Assembly (NCBI GenBank): GCA_016209525.1
Contig: JACQWK010000277.1
Span: 1 to 32,702, forward strand
Direction of reading: 5' to 3'
Source: Verrucomicrobiota bacterium
Lineage (GTDB): Bacteria; Verrucomicrobiota; Verrucomicrobiia; Limisphaerales; SIBE01
Length of the DNA stretch: 32,702 bases
Of the stretch, positions 16,532 through 25,040 are shown in pieces. How positions within the stretch are numbered: the stretch's first letter is position 1; the number at the start of each line of letters is the position of its first letter. Under the pieces are notes generated by a model that did no database searches, was not told the origin of the DNA, and was given only the letters and a program-made list of their open reading frames with translations. A program made the position numbers and the translations under genes.

Positions 16532-17875
16532 ATGTCTGACCGATCAAAATCAAGACGCCGGCCTCGCGAGTTGACCTTCGAGAGCCGCATTTTTTTCCTG
16601 GCGCTGCTGACCGGATTGCCGGCAACCATCCTGGCTCTTGGCCTCCTTTGGTTTGGCGGATTTGACACCAAGACAAAGTGGACGGTGACGGTCTTGGTTC
16701 TGCTCTTCTGGCTTTGCTGCGCCTACGCCGTGCGCGAAAAGGTCAGATTTCCGTTGCAGACGCTTTCCAATCTGCTCGCCGCCATCCGCGAAGGGGATTA
16801 CTCAATTCGCGCCCGAGGCGCAAGACACGACGACGCTTTGGGCGAGGCTCTCGCGGAACTGAATCTCCTCGGCGAAAATCTGCGCGAGCAGCGGCTTGGC
16901 GCGTTGGAGGCCACAGCGTTGTTGAGCAAAGTCATGGCCGAGATCGAAGTCGCGGTTTTCACCTTCGACGGTGCGCAAAAACTCCGGCTCCTCAATCGAT
17001 CGGGCGAAAGGTTGCTGGCACAGCCCTCGGAGCGACTCTTGGGGCGAAACGCGGCTGATTTGGGTCTGGCCGAGTGTTTGCAGGGCGAACCTGCGCGGAC
17101 CATTCAGATGACATTTCCCGGCGGAATGGGACGCTATGGAGTTCGGCGCAGCACGTTCCGCGAAGGCGGAGTTCCCCATCAATTGCTCGTGCTCACAGAC
17201 CTGAGCCGGACGCTGCGTGAGGAAGAGCGGCAAGCCTGGCAGCGCTTGCTCCGGGTCTTGGGCCACGAGCTCAACAATTCCCTCGCGCCGATCAAATCCA
17301 TCGCCGCGAGCATCGAAAGCTTGCTGGCGCGCGAGCCCAAACCGCCCGACTGGAAGGAGGACATGCAGCAGGGTTTGGCCGTTATCTCCGCCCGGACGGC
17401 GGCGCTCAATCGTTTCATGGATGCGTACACGCGCGTGGCACGGCTTCCGCAACCCCGGCTCCAGCCGGTCGAGGTGTCCGGCTGTGTTCAGCGAGTCGCC
17501 GGGTTGGAGACTCGCTTGAAGGTGAACGTCGAACCTGGCCCGCCGCTCAAACTGCCGGCCGACGGAGACCAACTGGATCAACTCCTGATCAATCTCCTGC
17601 GCAATGCCGCGGACGCGGCGGTCGAAACGGGAGGCGGTGTGAAGATGGGTTGGCGGAAATTGGGCGCTCAGGTGGAAATCTGGGTCGAGGACGAAGGGCC
17701 CGGCTTGCCGAACACTACAAACCTGTTCGTTCCTTTCTTCACCACCAAGCCTAAGGGTAGCGGGATCGGCTTGGTCTTGTGCCGGCAAATCGCGGAAGCG
17801 CACGGAGGGACGTTGACTTTGGAAAACTCCCCCAAACGCGCAGGCTGCATCGCGCGCCTGCGCTTGCCGCTCTAA
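16532..17875 (+). CDS. membrane sensor histidine kinase (NtrY-like)
   Basis: The protein is 447 aa with two adjacent membrane segments (about residues 19-39 and 46-65) and almost no periplasmic loop, so sensing is probably in the membrane or cytoplasm. A HAMP-like linker (about 65-115), a PAS-like domain (about 125-220), a HisKA domain with H245 in LGHELNNSLAPIKS and an ATPase domain (NLLRNAADAA, DEGPGLP, GSGIGL) follow. The order regulator-then-kinase and the PAS-HisKA layout match NtrY partners of NtrX. I chose the ATG at 16532; an earlier in-frame ATG at 16475 adds 19 residues that look like leader. An intrinsic terminator lies about 200 bases downstream. Confidence 0.9.
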   Translation: MSDRSKSRRRPRELTFESRIFFLALLTGLPATILALGLLWFGGFDTKTKWTVTVLVLLFWLCCAYAVREKVRFPLQTLSNLLAAIREGDYSIRARGARHDDALGEALAELNLLGENLREQRLGALEATALLSKVMAEIEVAVFTFDGAQKLRLLNRSGERLLAQPSERLLGRNAADLGLAECLQGEPARTIQMTFPGGMGRYGVRRSTFREGGVPHQLLVLTDLSRTLREEERQAWQRLLRVLGHELNNSLAPIKSIAASIESLLAREPKPPDWKEDMQQGLAVISARTAALNRFMDAYTRVARLPQPRLQPVEVSGCVQRVAGLETRLKVNVEPGPPLKLPADGDQLDQLLINLLRNAADAAVETGGGVKMGWRKLGAQVEIWVEDEGPGLPNTTNLFVPFFTTKPKGSGIGLVLCRQIAEAHGGTLTLENSPKRAGCIARLRLPL

Positions 17876-18073
17876 GCCATAGTGCAAGAATAACTTCTTT
17901 GCGTCCGGGATCGTTCCGCGAGAGCATCCTCTCCTCGGCCAAAGTCCGAAATCCGAAACTCTAAACCATCCGGCCCTGTGCCCTTTTGAGCTTTGAAGCC
18001 CTTCGGATTTTGGATTGGTTTCGGATTTCGGATTTCGAGCTTCGGATTTGCCGGGTCCCTAACTGCCGGAAGG
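17876..18073. other. intergenic region with GGATTTCGGATTT-type repeats
   Basis: No gene is seen. The region contains several copies of the word CGGATTT and its complement AAATCCG (17945-18050). The same words recur at about 19795-19825 inside the recombinase remnant, so they belong to a dispersed repeat. Confidence 0.45.
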
Positions 18074-18116
18074 CCCGATGTTAGAATAACGCAATAGCGT
18101 CGGGTTTTGTTTTTTG
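18074..18116 (+). terminator. intrinsic (Rho-independent) terminator
   Basis: A 10-bp stem pairs CCCGATGTTA (18074-18083) with TAGCGTCGGG (18095-18104), with an 11-base loop and a few G-T wobbles. It is followed at once by TTTTGTTTTTT. On the plus strand this is a textbook terminator for the regulator-kinase operon. It also lies just past the end of the convergent SDR gene. Confidence 0.75.
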
Positions 18117-18125
18117 CGCGCAGGT

Positions 18126-19181
18126 TTAGTATCCGCCATCACGCACTTCAAAATGGGTTGGTTTTCCAAGCGTGCGGGATCCCTGCTTCACCCAATGGGC
18201 CGTCCAACGCATAACCGTGTCCACCGCCGTGGCGGGTTGACCCAAGATGCCGCACAAGCGGCTTGCATTGCTGAGCAAAGCCGTTTCGGTTGCGACGCCT
18301 GTCGCCTGCGCGGGACGCTCCATCAGCTCTCCGAAACCTTGGGCAACCTCGCGGACGGAGAGAATTTCCGGTCCCGTCAAGTTGAACGCAGCGGTGGGAC
18401 TTTCGGCCAGCCGGAGAGATCGGACGATCATCTCGTTGGCGTCTCCCTGCCAGATACAGTTGAAGTAGCCCATGGTCACATCGACTGGCCGGCGAGCCCA
18501 CACCTTTTGCGCGATCTCCAGCAGGACGCCGTAACGCAGGTCCACCGCGTAGTTCAATCGCAGCAGCACCACCGGCGTGCCGTTCTTCCGGGAGTAATAT
18601 TCAAAAAGGCGCTCGCGCGCGACGGCGGCATTTGCGTATTCACCGAGCGGCGTCAAGGGATCCGTTTCTACGGATCCGCCTTTGCTCAAGCTGGTGAGCG
18701 AATAGACATTCCCCGTAGAAAGCGCGACAATTCGAGCCTGGGCGAACCGTTCGGCCACAAACGACGGAACAAGCGTGTTGACGGCCCAGGTCATCGACGG
18801 ATTTTGCGATGTGCCAAATTTGAGGCCCACGAGATAAATCACATTGGGCGAGTTCGGCAACTGAGTCACCGCACTGCGTTCGAGCAGGTCGCACGAGAGG
18901 GTCCTGACCCCCCTCGATTCGAGCCACTCTCGCGTCCCCGCGGAAGAGAACCGGCTGATCGCCACAACTTCCAGATTCGCGCCGGCCGCCTCCGCCGCCC
19001 TCCGCACGCGGACCGCCAAGGAGGGGCCCATTTTGCCGGCTGCGCCCAATATCAGCAGCGGGCTTGGGAGAGTGCTCACCTCGCGGATTAACTCTGGGCC
19101 CGGTCGAGTCATCACCTCGTCCAGTTGTTCCTCCGTGTCGATGCGCTCCGGGGGGGTGGTGTTTGAAGGGGCGGCAGTCAT
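18126..19181 (-). CDS. NAD(P)-binding SDR / epimerase-like protein
   Basis: The protein is 351 aa with an extended short-chain dehydrogenase fold. A Rossmann motif LILGAAGKMGPSLA lies at about residues 42-55, followed by a beta-alpha pattern and a sugar-epimerase-like C-terminal part (FNLTGPEILSVREVAQGFGEL). The catalytic region reads STGNVYS...GEYANAA: the Tyr is present but the Lys expected four residues later is Ala, so it may be non-catalytic or use another base. I chose the ATG at 19181; an in-frame ATG at 19223 adds 14 residues. It is encoded convergently with the kinase operon. No pathway neighbours help to assign a substrate. Confidence 0.8.
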   Translation of the reverse strand: MTAAPSNTTPPERIDTEEQLDEVMTRPGPELIREVSTLPSPLLILGAAGKMGPSLAVRVRRAAEAAGANLEVVAISRFSSAGTREWLESRGVRTLSCDLLERSAVTQLPNSPNVIYLVGLKFGTSQNPSMTWAVNTLVPSFVAERFAQARIVALSTGNVYSLTSLSKGGSVETDPLTPLGEYANAAVARERLFEYYSRKNGTPVVLLRLNYAVDLRYGVLLEIAQKVWARRPVDVTMGYFNCIWQGDANEMIVRSLRLAESPTAAFNLTGPEILSVREVAQGFGELMERPAQATGVATETALLSNASRLCGILGQPATAVDTVMRWTAHWVKQGSRTLGKPTHFEVRDGGY

Positions 19182-19418
19182 ACGGTGGTCGCGCGGCGAT
19201 GCATCGAAACATCGGAACGGCAAAACCGCCGCGCGAGCAAGTGAATTCTATCGGCACAGGCCATTTTGAGCGCAACGAATGTATGGCTATTTCGGAGACA
19301 CCACATTAGAGTCTCGCGGAGCAATCTCAGATGCGCTCGAGACCGTCGTTCCGGCGGCGTGACCGTTGCAGGTTTTTGAAGCGGCGTGCAGGGCGTGAGT
19401 CATCGTGAGGAACCATTC

Positions 19419-19631
19419 ATGCACCAGATCAAAATCTTCAAATCGCTGGAAACGGACCTGTCTCTGCTCGAAAAGCAGGTGAACAGTTGGCTCGCGGAGT
19501 CAAAGGTCCAAGTCGTGAACATGTTCGGGAATATCGCTCCGCAAAGCCCGTCGCCCGATGCCGCCACGCTTACGAAAAGCGCGCACCCCCCATCGGATAT
19601 CCTGCTCGTCGTTCTCTACGAACAGAGCTGA
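19419..19631 (+). CDS. small uncharacterised protein
   Basis: The protein is 70 aa: MHQIKIFKSLETDLSLLEKQ..., a short helical amphipathic region, then a Pro/Ser linker (APQSPSPDA) and a hydrophobic beta strand near the end (SDILLVVLYE). A GAGG ribosome site 9-14 bases before the ATG at 19419 supports this start; an ATG at 19386 is less likely. The beta-helix...beta pattern is like that of small proteins that recur in Planctomycetes and Verrucomicrobia, but I cannot name a family. It is followed directly by the repeat-filled decay zone. Confidence 0.6.
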   Translation: MHQIKIFKSLETDLSLLEKQVNSWLAESKVQVVNMFGNIAPQSPSPDAATLTKSAHPPSDILLVVLYEQS

Positions 19632-19693
19632 CGCGCCAAACAGAGCTGGCGAGTGAAGACAGTTTAGAGTCTGCTGGAGCCGCAACCAAACTC

Positions 19694-19770
19694 GGTGGGG
19701 CGAGACTCTGTCGAGCCCTGGAATCCCTATCGGCAAAGAAGTCAGGGCTCGACGAGAGTTTCGCTCCACC
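19694..19770. repeat. inverted-repeat element (GGTGGAGCGAGACTC type)
   Basis: Arms at 19694-19720 and 19743-19770 are near-perfect complements. The left begins GGTGGGGCGAGACTC and the right ends GTTTCGCTCCACC. They enclose a 22-base loop. The gap just after the small protein gene and its position at the truncated end of the recombinase suggest a mobile palindromic element. Confidence 0.7.
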
Positions 19771-19846
19771 AACAACTTTGGATTTTGGGCTTTCGAATCT
19801 GTCTCGGATTTCGGATTTCGGACAAACGCAGGACCGCCTTCGGAAC

Positions 19847-20367
19847 GATCCTGCAAACCGCGAGATCCACTCCACGTAGGTCTGCTCCGTGCGATACGAC
19901 AAGTGCTTGAGGCGAATCTGTCCGATCATGGTCAGGCACCAGGCTTGGCTCCCGTCTGGTCGCTCCGAAGAGCGGCCCTTCTCCTCCCCCGGCTTCTCTT
20001 GGCCAACCGGAGCGCCGGTCTCCAGACCCGGCGCGTCGGAGGCAACAACGTGCGCTGGGTCGGAGACCGGCGCTCCTCCACACCGTTCTGGGTCCTGAGG
20101 CGCTGCATCGGAAGGTTGAAGTTCGCCCACAAACCCCAGGAACCAACGCAGCCCAGCGCGCCATTGGCCTAATTGCCAGTCCGGCGGATGCCGCTTCCGC
20201 AGTACTATCCGGTCAAATTCATTCGCCAGGTCCCGGCCCGGCATCGCCGGCGGCTGCCGCTTCCGGCCATAGCCCAAAAACCATCGGATGACAATCCGAT
20301 GCTGCTGTTTCTCGCGTTCGGTGAGGGGGGCGTTTTCCAGGGCATCCTCCCAATTTGACTTCTGCAT
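19847..20367 (-). pseudogene. truncated tyrosine recombinase (integron-integrase-like)
   Basis: A perfect AAGGAGG ribosome site precedes the ATG at 20367. The first roughly 85 residues are a helical domain (WEDALENAPLTEREKQQHR...VIRWFLGYG), followed by a low-complexity linker and a SAM-like core-binding domain with IRLKHLSYRTEQTYVEWISR. That is typical of tyrosine recombinases related to integron integrases. The sequence then runs into repeat DNA at about 19847, and the catalytic domain (R...HxxR...Y) is absent, so the gene is a 5' remnant. The open frame continues to 19570 through repeats only. No attC or cassette array is visible beside it. Confidence 0.7.
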
Positions 20368-20721
20368 TTGTCCTCCTTGGTTGACTTCTGCATAACACCG
20401 GAGCCCCTCGCCTGCCAAGCGGATTCTTTCTGCGCTGGCCACGCCGCTTCGAAAGCTGGCTGGGCCTGGAGCCAAAGGATCAAATCCCCCTCAGAACCAA
20501 GCGGTTGACAAGGACTCGTCCACCAACCAGAATGAAAGGCGAAGGTCAGAGGACGTGAAAATGCGGCCGATTACACAAGCAATGGCCTCCGACAAAACCA
20601 GAAGTCAAAGCCCGGTTTTTCGCCTTTCCCGTCCCGAATTGGGCGTAACTCACTTACGGATAATTAGTGTTTGGCGATCAACTCACGGAAGCCGCATGAA
20701 TATCGGCTAACAGCGCGATCG

Positions 20722-20815
20722 AATAAAGGGGTCGGTTCTTACAATTGACAATGGTTGGCCACTTCGCCAATAAAGGGGTCGGTTCTTACAATTGACAATG
20801 GTTGGCCACTTCGCC
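20722..20815. repeat. tandem duplication, 47-bp unit, two copies
   Basis: Units 20722-20768 and 20769-20815 are identical. Each begins AATAAAGGGGTCGGTTCTTA and ends CCACTTCGCC. An inverted near-copy of the first 34 bases lies at 20909-20942. The whole set could fold as a long hairpin. Confidence 0.9.
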
Positions 20816-20908
20816 AAGATCGCGCTTGTCGTTGGTAAGAACCGCCTATGCCCAGACCGTTGCGAGCCGGGGAGTAGCAGCACGGAAGCGATGTTTGTCG
20901 TCATGGAC

Positions 20909-20942
20909 CAATCATTGTCGATTGTAAGAACCGACCCCTTTA
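20909..20942. repeat. inverted copy of the 47-bp repeat
   Basis: Reading on the minus strand gives TAAAGGGGTCGGTTCTTACA followed by a near-match to the rest of the 47-bp unit, with only two differences in 34 bases. With the forward copies it brackets about 94-150 bases, which is how a transposon-like element or a REP pair would look. Confidence 0.85.
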
Positions 20943-21252
20943 CGTGAGCCGAACGGCGCGCATCGAACCGATTGCGGAGGAAGGCCAAATCTATGCCAGT
21001 GAACCGTTCGCTGCGTTAAGCTCGGCGGCGTGAGTGGCTGAATTTGCGTGTGATTATGTCGGGGAAAGGAGTCTCGCCAAAAAATATGGCGCCGCGCGCA
21101 TTTATTTGGTCCGGGAACAATGGAACGAGCGTTGACTGCGATACGGCAGATGCAAAATCTACGCCACCCAACCCGCGCCGCTCAGCGCGCGTTCCCAAGC
21201 CGTGGCGCGCAGTTTGGCCAGTGTCACCTCGCCCCCAGCCTCTGGTGGAAAG

Positions 21253-21341
21253 GGGTCAGTTCTTGGTTTTAGATGGTTCCGAGCCACCCCTACCAGGAAG
21301 AGTTGCCGATATCACGGCAGTACAAAACCAAGAACTGACCC
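21253..21341. repeat. 18-bp perfect inverted repeat
   Basis: Arms GGGTCAGTTCTTGGTTTT (21253-21270) and its exact complement (21324-21341) flank a 53-base loop. The arm shares GGGTC(A/G)GTTCTT with the repeat at 20722. Confidence 0.85.
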
Positions 21342-21603
21342 GTCAATGACGTCAATTCGTCCACGTTTATGGAGACATCTTGGAAAACGGTGCGTGTCGG
21401 GTTGAACAGGTTCGTTAGAACGACAATCCTGCCACGTTGCTCCACGATGAAGAGACGGTTGGTCTCTCCGGGCGGCGAGACGCGCGCCCTCGACGGCGGA
21501 CGGGACGCCCGCCGCCACTTCCCGCCGCTAGCGACGCCGGGATGCGCCTGGTCCCATCCGAAAAACAGTTTTGTGCATCACTTGCAGATGATAGACTTGG
21601 TTC

Positions 21604-22914
21604 GTGAAAATTCCCTTGCTTTTCCCGCTTCGCGAACCCGAACGGAATTGGAGCCGGCCGCGGCGTTGGAGTGATGCCGGCTTACTCGCTGCAGCGGCGT
21701 TGGCCGTGATCGGCGCCCGCCAACTCCGCGCGGGCGAATCTGATCTGGATGAGGCCGTTCTCAAAGTTCGCACAAGCACACTCGTGATTGAAGCATCGCC
21801 CAACACCGAAGTCCGCGTAGAGCAACTCCGGCACGAATTTTGGTTCGGCGCCGCCCTCGCAAACCAGGCCTTCAGCGGCGGGCTCAGCGCCGAGGACGCC
21901 GCTCAATACAAAAAGGTGTTCTTGGCCAATTTCAATGCGGCCGTGACCGAGAACGCTTTGAAATGGCATGTCATGGAACCGCAAATGGGAAAGGTGAATT
22001 ACTCTGTCGTCGAGGCCATTCTCAAATGGACGGAGGAGCACGAGATCCCATTGCGCGGGCACAACATTTATTGGGGCATCCCCAACCGAGTTCAACCCTG
22101 GCAAAAGGCTCTAGATGAGGCGGCCTTGCGCGAGACCTTGAAAGCGCGGGGGCTCGAGGTTGGACGGCGGTACCGCGGCCGGTTCGCGGAATACGATCTG
22201 AACAACGAGATGATGCACGCGAACTATTATGAAGACCGCCTCGGCCCGGAGATCACGCGGGAAATGGCATTGTGGGTTCGCGAAGGTGATCCCAACGCCG
22301 TGCTCTACTTGAACGACTATGACATCCTGACTGGAAACCGGCTGGAGGATTTTGTCGCCCATATCCGCAAGATGGAGAAGCTGGGTGTGCCGTTCGGCGG
22401 CATCGGCGTGCAAGGACATCTTCACGGGGATTCATTCGATCCGGTCGTGTTGCAGCGGGCGCTGGATCGGCTCGCGGAATTCAAACGGCCCATCCGCATC
22501 ACCGAGTTCAACTTCCCCGGCCAGCGGTCCAAATACTACGGCAAGCACGGGGCGCGGCTCACCGACGAGGAGGAACAGGCCAAAGCCAAGGCGCTGGTGG
22601 AATACTTCCGCATCTGTTTCGCCCATCCGGCCGTCCACGGCATTTTGCTTTGGGGATTCTGGGAAGGCGCCAATTGGATCCCCGTGTCCTCGCTCTATCG
22701 GCATGATTGGAGCCCTACGCCCGCAGCCGAAGCCTATCGAGACTTGGTGTTCAATAAATGGTGGATGAAGGCTCGAGCACGGACGGACGCTCAGGGCAGA
22801 TGCGAACTCCGCGCTTTCTACGGCAAACACCGCGTGACCGCGGGCGGCCGGGAGGTCGTGGTCGAGTTCAAACCGACGGAAGCAACGAAGCGGATCTCGC
22901 TGAGGCAACCTTGA
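21604..22914 (+). CDS. GH10 family endo-1,4-beta-xylanase-like glycoside hydrolase
   Basis: The protein is 436 aa, with GTG as start codon. A signal-peptide-like segment (hydrophobic about residues 24-38) is followed by a GH10 TIM barrel. The region FGAALANQAF...FNAAVTENALKWHVMEP is the typical strand with the N-A-x-K motif (about 85-125), then GHNIYWG. Proposed acid/base is E202 in YDLNNEMM, where the family usually has D-V-V-N-E. Nucleophile E301 lies in ITEFNFPG. Both are in place, so it should be active on xylan or similar beta-1,4 polymers, acting outside the cytoplasm. A short C-terminal beta segment (about 390-436) follows the barrel. It stands alone: no other CAZyme or transporter gene is next to it. 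Confidence 0.87.
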   Translation: MKIPLLFPLREPERNWSRPRRWSDAGLLAAAALAVIGARQLRAGESDLDEAVLKVRTSTLVIEASPNTEVRVEQLRHEFWFGAALANQAFSGGLSAEDAAQYKKVFLANFNAAVTENALKWHVMEPQMGKVNYSVVEAILKWTEEHEIPLRGHNIYWGIPNRVQPWQKALDEAALRETLKARGLEVGRRYRGRFAEYDLNNEMMHANYYEDRLGPEITREMALWVREGDPNAVLYLNDYDILTGNRLEDFVAHIRKMEKLGVPFGGIGVQGHLHGDSFDPVVLQRALDRLAEFKRPIRITEFNFPGQRSKYYGKHGARLTDEEEQAKAKALVEYFRICFAHPAVHGILLWGFWEGANWIPVSSLYRHDWSPTPAAEAYRDLVFNKWWMKARARTDAQGRCELRAFYGKHRVTAGGREVVVEFKPTEATKRISLRQP

Positions 22915-23409
22915 TCCAAGGTACAGGGTCAGTTCTGACACCTTTTCCTTTTCTTTTGCGGCGCAGGCGCAGTATGGCTCACTTTTCAAGGCACAAAACG
23001 CGCCTATGAGTTGATTCGGCAGATCAATTGCGCTCTCAGCAATTACCGCGAAGCTGATTCTTGCGGACCTTGATAGCCCAGAGGGGCGGAGCAGTGTGGA
23101 ATAATTCCCCAGTCCGACGAGGTTTGGGGCAAAGGTTGCGACAAGGTCCAAGCCCTAAAATGTTCGGACACCAGGATGCGTTTCGCGCGGATTCGACAAC
23201 TCTCAAGCCGGATGTCGCCCAGAGACCATAGATGTCGGGAACAGACCACAGAATTGCGTTGCGTCGGCACCCTGGAATCCTAATGTCTGTTAAAGCGAGA
23301 TGATCCAGTGAGCGCGGAGATCTTCCGATGAGTTAATCCTGATCTCACCGTTTTTCTGGAGTAGGGACGCCCATCTTATTGACCAGGGACTCGACACGAG
23401 ACGGCAGGC
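22915..23409. other. intergenic region with one repeat copy
   Basis: No gene is recognised. It starts with GGGTCAGTTCTGACACC (about 22927-22943), a further member of the GGGTC(A/G)GTTCT family. This palindrome (GTCAG TT CTGAC) is followed by a pyrimidine-rich run (CCTTTTCCTTTTCTTTT) that could end xylanase transcription. The rest to 23409 shows nothing clear on either strand. Confidence 0.45.
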
Positions 23410-24840
23410 ATGTGCCGGCTGAAAGGTATGCTCCTGAAGCGGACCAAAATCTTGGCGCTGAGTTTTGTCGGTGCCCGCGATCTCGCTCTGTCCTTGCAAG
23501 CCGTGCTGGAAGCCGCGCGGGCGTTTGATTTCGAACTCCAGGTGGAGATCCTCCCAGATGGCCAATGGGTTGCCCGGGACAACATGCTCCTCAGAACCAT
23601 TGCGAAGGCGAGACCGCAAGTTTTGGTGATTTGTCTGGGGCAGGGCGAACACCCGCACGCAAAAGCGATGTTTGAACTGGCCCGGAGAATCCTCCCAGCC
23701 GTTCCCATCGTCGTTCTCACGCAAGCCCAGGAGCCGGAAGAATGGCGCGAACTGCTCGCCCTCGCTCCGGATGATTTCATTACGCCGCCATTGAGGCCGG
23801 TCGATGTTTTTCCTCGTCTCTGGCGTTTGCGCCCCGATTCGAGCGAGAGCGATCCTGTCGTCCACCAACTCAAGGAAAAACTAGGACTGAAGCAACTGAT
23901 TGGCGACAGCCCGGCCTTGCTCACCCAAATCCAGAGAATCCCACCGGTTGCACGGTGCGATGCAACGGTGCTGATCACCGGAGAAACCGGAACTGGGAAG
24001 GAGATGTTCGCCCGAGCCATCCACTTTCTAAGTCCTCGTTCGGCGAAATCCTTTAACCCATTGAATTGCGGGGCCATACCAGTGGACTTGGTGGAGAACG
24101 AGCTGTTCGGTCACCAAACAGGGGCTTTCACCGGCGCCAACACGTCTTCCGCAGGCCTGCTCCGCCAGACCGATGGCGGCACGCTGTTCTTGGACGAGGT
24201 TGATTGCCTGCCCCTCTTCTCCCAAGTGAAGTTATTGCGCTTCCTTCAGGAAAAGGAGTTCCGCCCTTTGGGTGCCACGAAGCCGAGTCGGGCCGACGTC
24301 CGAGTCATCGCTGCCTCCAACGCGAACCTGGAAGACGCCGTGAGGAATGGCAGTTTTCGCCGGGACCTCTACTATCGGTTAAACGTCATCGGTCTGGTTT
24401 TGCCGCCGCTGCGCGAACGCAAGGAGGACATCCCCGCTTTGGCGAGGCATTTTGTGGCGAAGCACGCCGCTGCCTTTAAAGCACCCGCGCGTGAACTGAC
24501 TGCGGTCGCCGTGCAAAAGCTGATGCTCTACGACTGGCCCGGGAATGTCCGAGAATTGGAAAACGTCATTGCGCGCAGCGTGGTTCTTAACTCTCGGACC
24601 GTTCTGGGCCCTGTGGACATTGAGTTGCCAACCGCCGTCGCCGTCGAGCCGGACGAGTCCTTCCAGACTTTGAAGACCAAGCTTATCGCTCGATTTGAGC
24701 GCGGGTACATCCAGGATCTCTTGCGGGTGCACAACGGCAACATTACCAGGGCCGCCCAAGCGGCGGGCAAGCACCGGCGCGCCTTCTGGGAAATGATGCG
24801 CAAATACCAGATCGCCGTTCAGCCGCAGGCGCACAGGTGA
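23410..24840 (+). CDS. sigma-54-dependent activator with degenerate receiver-like domain
   Basis: The protein is 476 aa. Residues about 10-145 look like a receiver fold (VLVICLG...VPIVVLTQA...DDFITPP), but where the phospho-accepting Asp should stand the strand ends in CLG, and the N-terminal acidic pair is absent. It is therefore probably not phosphorylated. The AAA+ domain (about 160-400) is complete: Walker A GETGTGKE at 191-198, GAFTGA at 238-243, Walker B FLDE ending at E263, and arginine-finger region RRDLYYRLNV. A Fis-like helix-turn-helix (about 425-468) ends the protein. It lies immediately upstream of the injection-system genes in the same orientation (470-base gap), so it is a candidate regulator of them. 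ATG at 23410 is used; an ATG at 23428 is also possible. Confidence 0.88.
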   Translation: MCRLKGMLLKRTKILALSFVGARDLALSLQAVLEAARAFDFELQVEILPDGQWVARDNMLLRTIAKARPQVLVICLGQGEHPHAKAMFELARRILPAVPIVVLTQAQEPEEWRELLALAPDDFITPPLRPVDVFPRLWRLRPDSSESDPVVHQLKEKLGLKQLIGDSPALLTQIQRIPPVARCDATVLITGETGTGKEMFARAIHFLSPRSAKSFNPLNCGAIPVDLVENELFGHQTGAFTGANTSSAGLLRQTDGGTLFLDEVDCLPLFSQVKLLRFLQEKEFRPLGATKPSRADVRVIAASNANLEDAVRNGSFRRDLYYRLNVIGLVLPPLRERKEDIPALARHFVAKHAAAFKAPARELTAVAVQKLMLYDWPGNVRELENVIARSVVLNSRTVLGPVDIELPTAVAVEPDESFQTLKTKLIARFERGYIQDLLRVHNGNITRAAQAAGKHRRAFWEMMRKYQIAVQPQAHR

Positions 24841-24928
24841 GCGTCGCCTGGATGGCCAAAAACCGCGAGCCTCGGCAGGGGACACGATCCTTTACAGAGG
24901 AGACCGTGGGATGGACTACACGTGGAAG

Positions 24929-24982
24929 GTTTGTAGTCCCGCCTTTAGGCGGCCCGAACCGGTCAAAGCCGGGACTACGAAC
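24929..24982. repeat. inverted repeat with TAGTCCCG arms
   Basis: A 13-base arm GTTTGTAGTCCCG at 24929-24941 pairs with CGGGACTACGAAC at 24970-24982 (12 of 13). Interior CCTTTAGGCGG-type sequence suggests a second small stem. Confidence 0.7.
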
Positions 24983-25018
24983 GCCGACCTGTCGTTCATC
25001 CGACGGTCTCGCCAATAA

Positions 25019-25040
25019 TGCACATTTCGCAAAGTGTGCA
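25019..25040. promoter_or_regulatory. operator-like palindrome
   Basis: A 22-bp near-palindrome starts TGCACATTT and ends AAGTGTGCA (8 Watson-Crick pairs plus one wobble, from a central CGCA). It lies between the sigma-54 activator and the first eCIS gene. Its size and symmetry suit a dimeric DNA-binding protein, but it could equally be a dispersed repeat. Confidence 0.35.

Larger units (their letters stand above)
20368..21603. other. gene-poor decay zone with palindromic repeats
   Basis: About 1.2 kb has no convincing gene. It holds a tandem 47-bp duplication, its inverted copy and another 18-bp inverted pair, all with the word GGGTC(A/G)GTTCTT. A 33-codon GTG frame at 21034-21135 reads like a protein fragment (YVGERSLAKKYGAARIYLV) but is too short to assign; it may be a remnant of a lost gene. 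The zone lies between the truncated recombinase and the xylanase, so past insertion and deletion are likely. Confidence 0.5.

Noticed and set aside
19694..20367. Integron with attC sites
   Set aside because: The recombinase remnant is integron-integrase-like, but the nearby inverted repeats lack the attC core pattern and no cassette array is present.
20722..20815. CRISPR-like repeats
   Set aside because: There are only two directly abutting units without spacers plus an inverted copy, and no cas genes. It is a tandem duplication.
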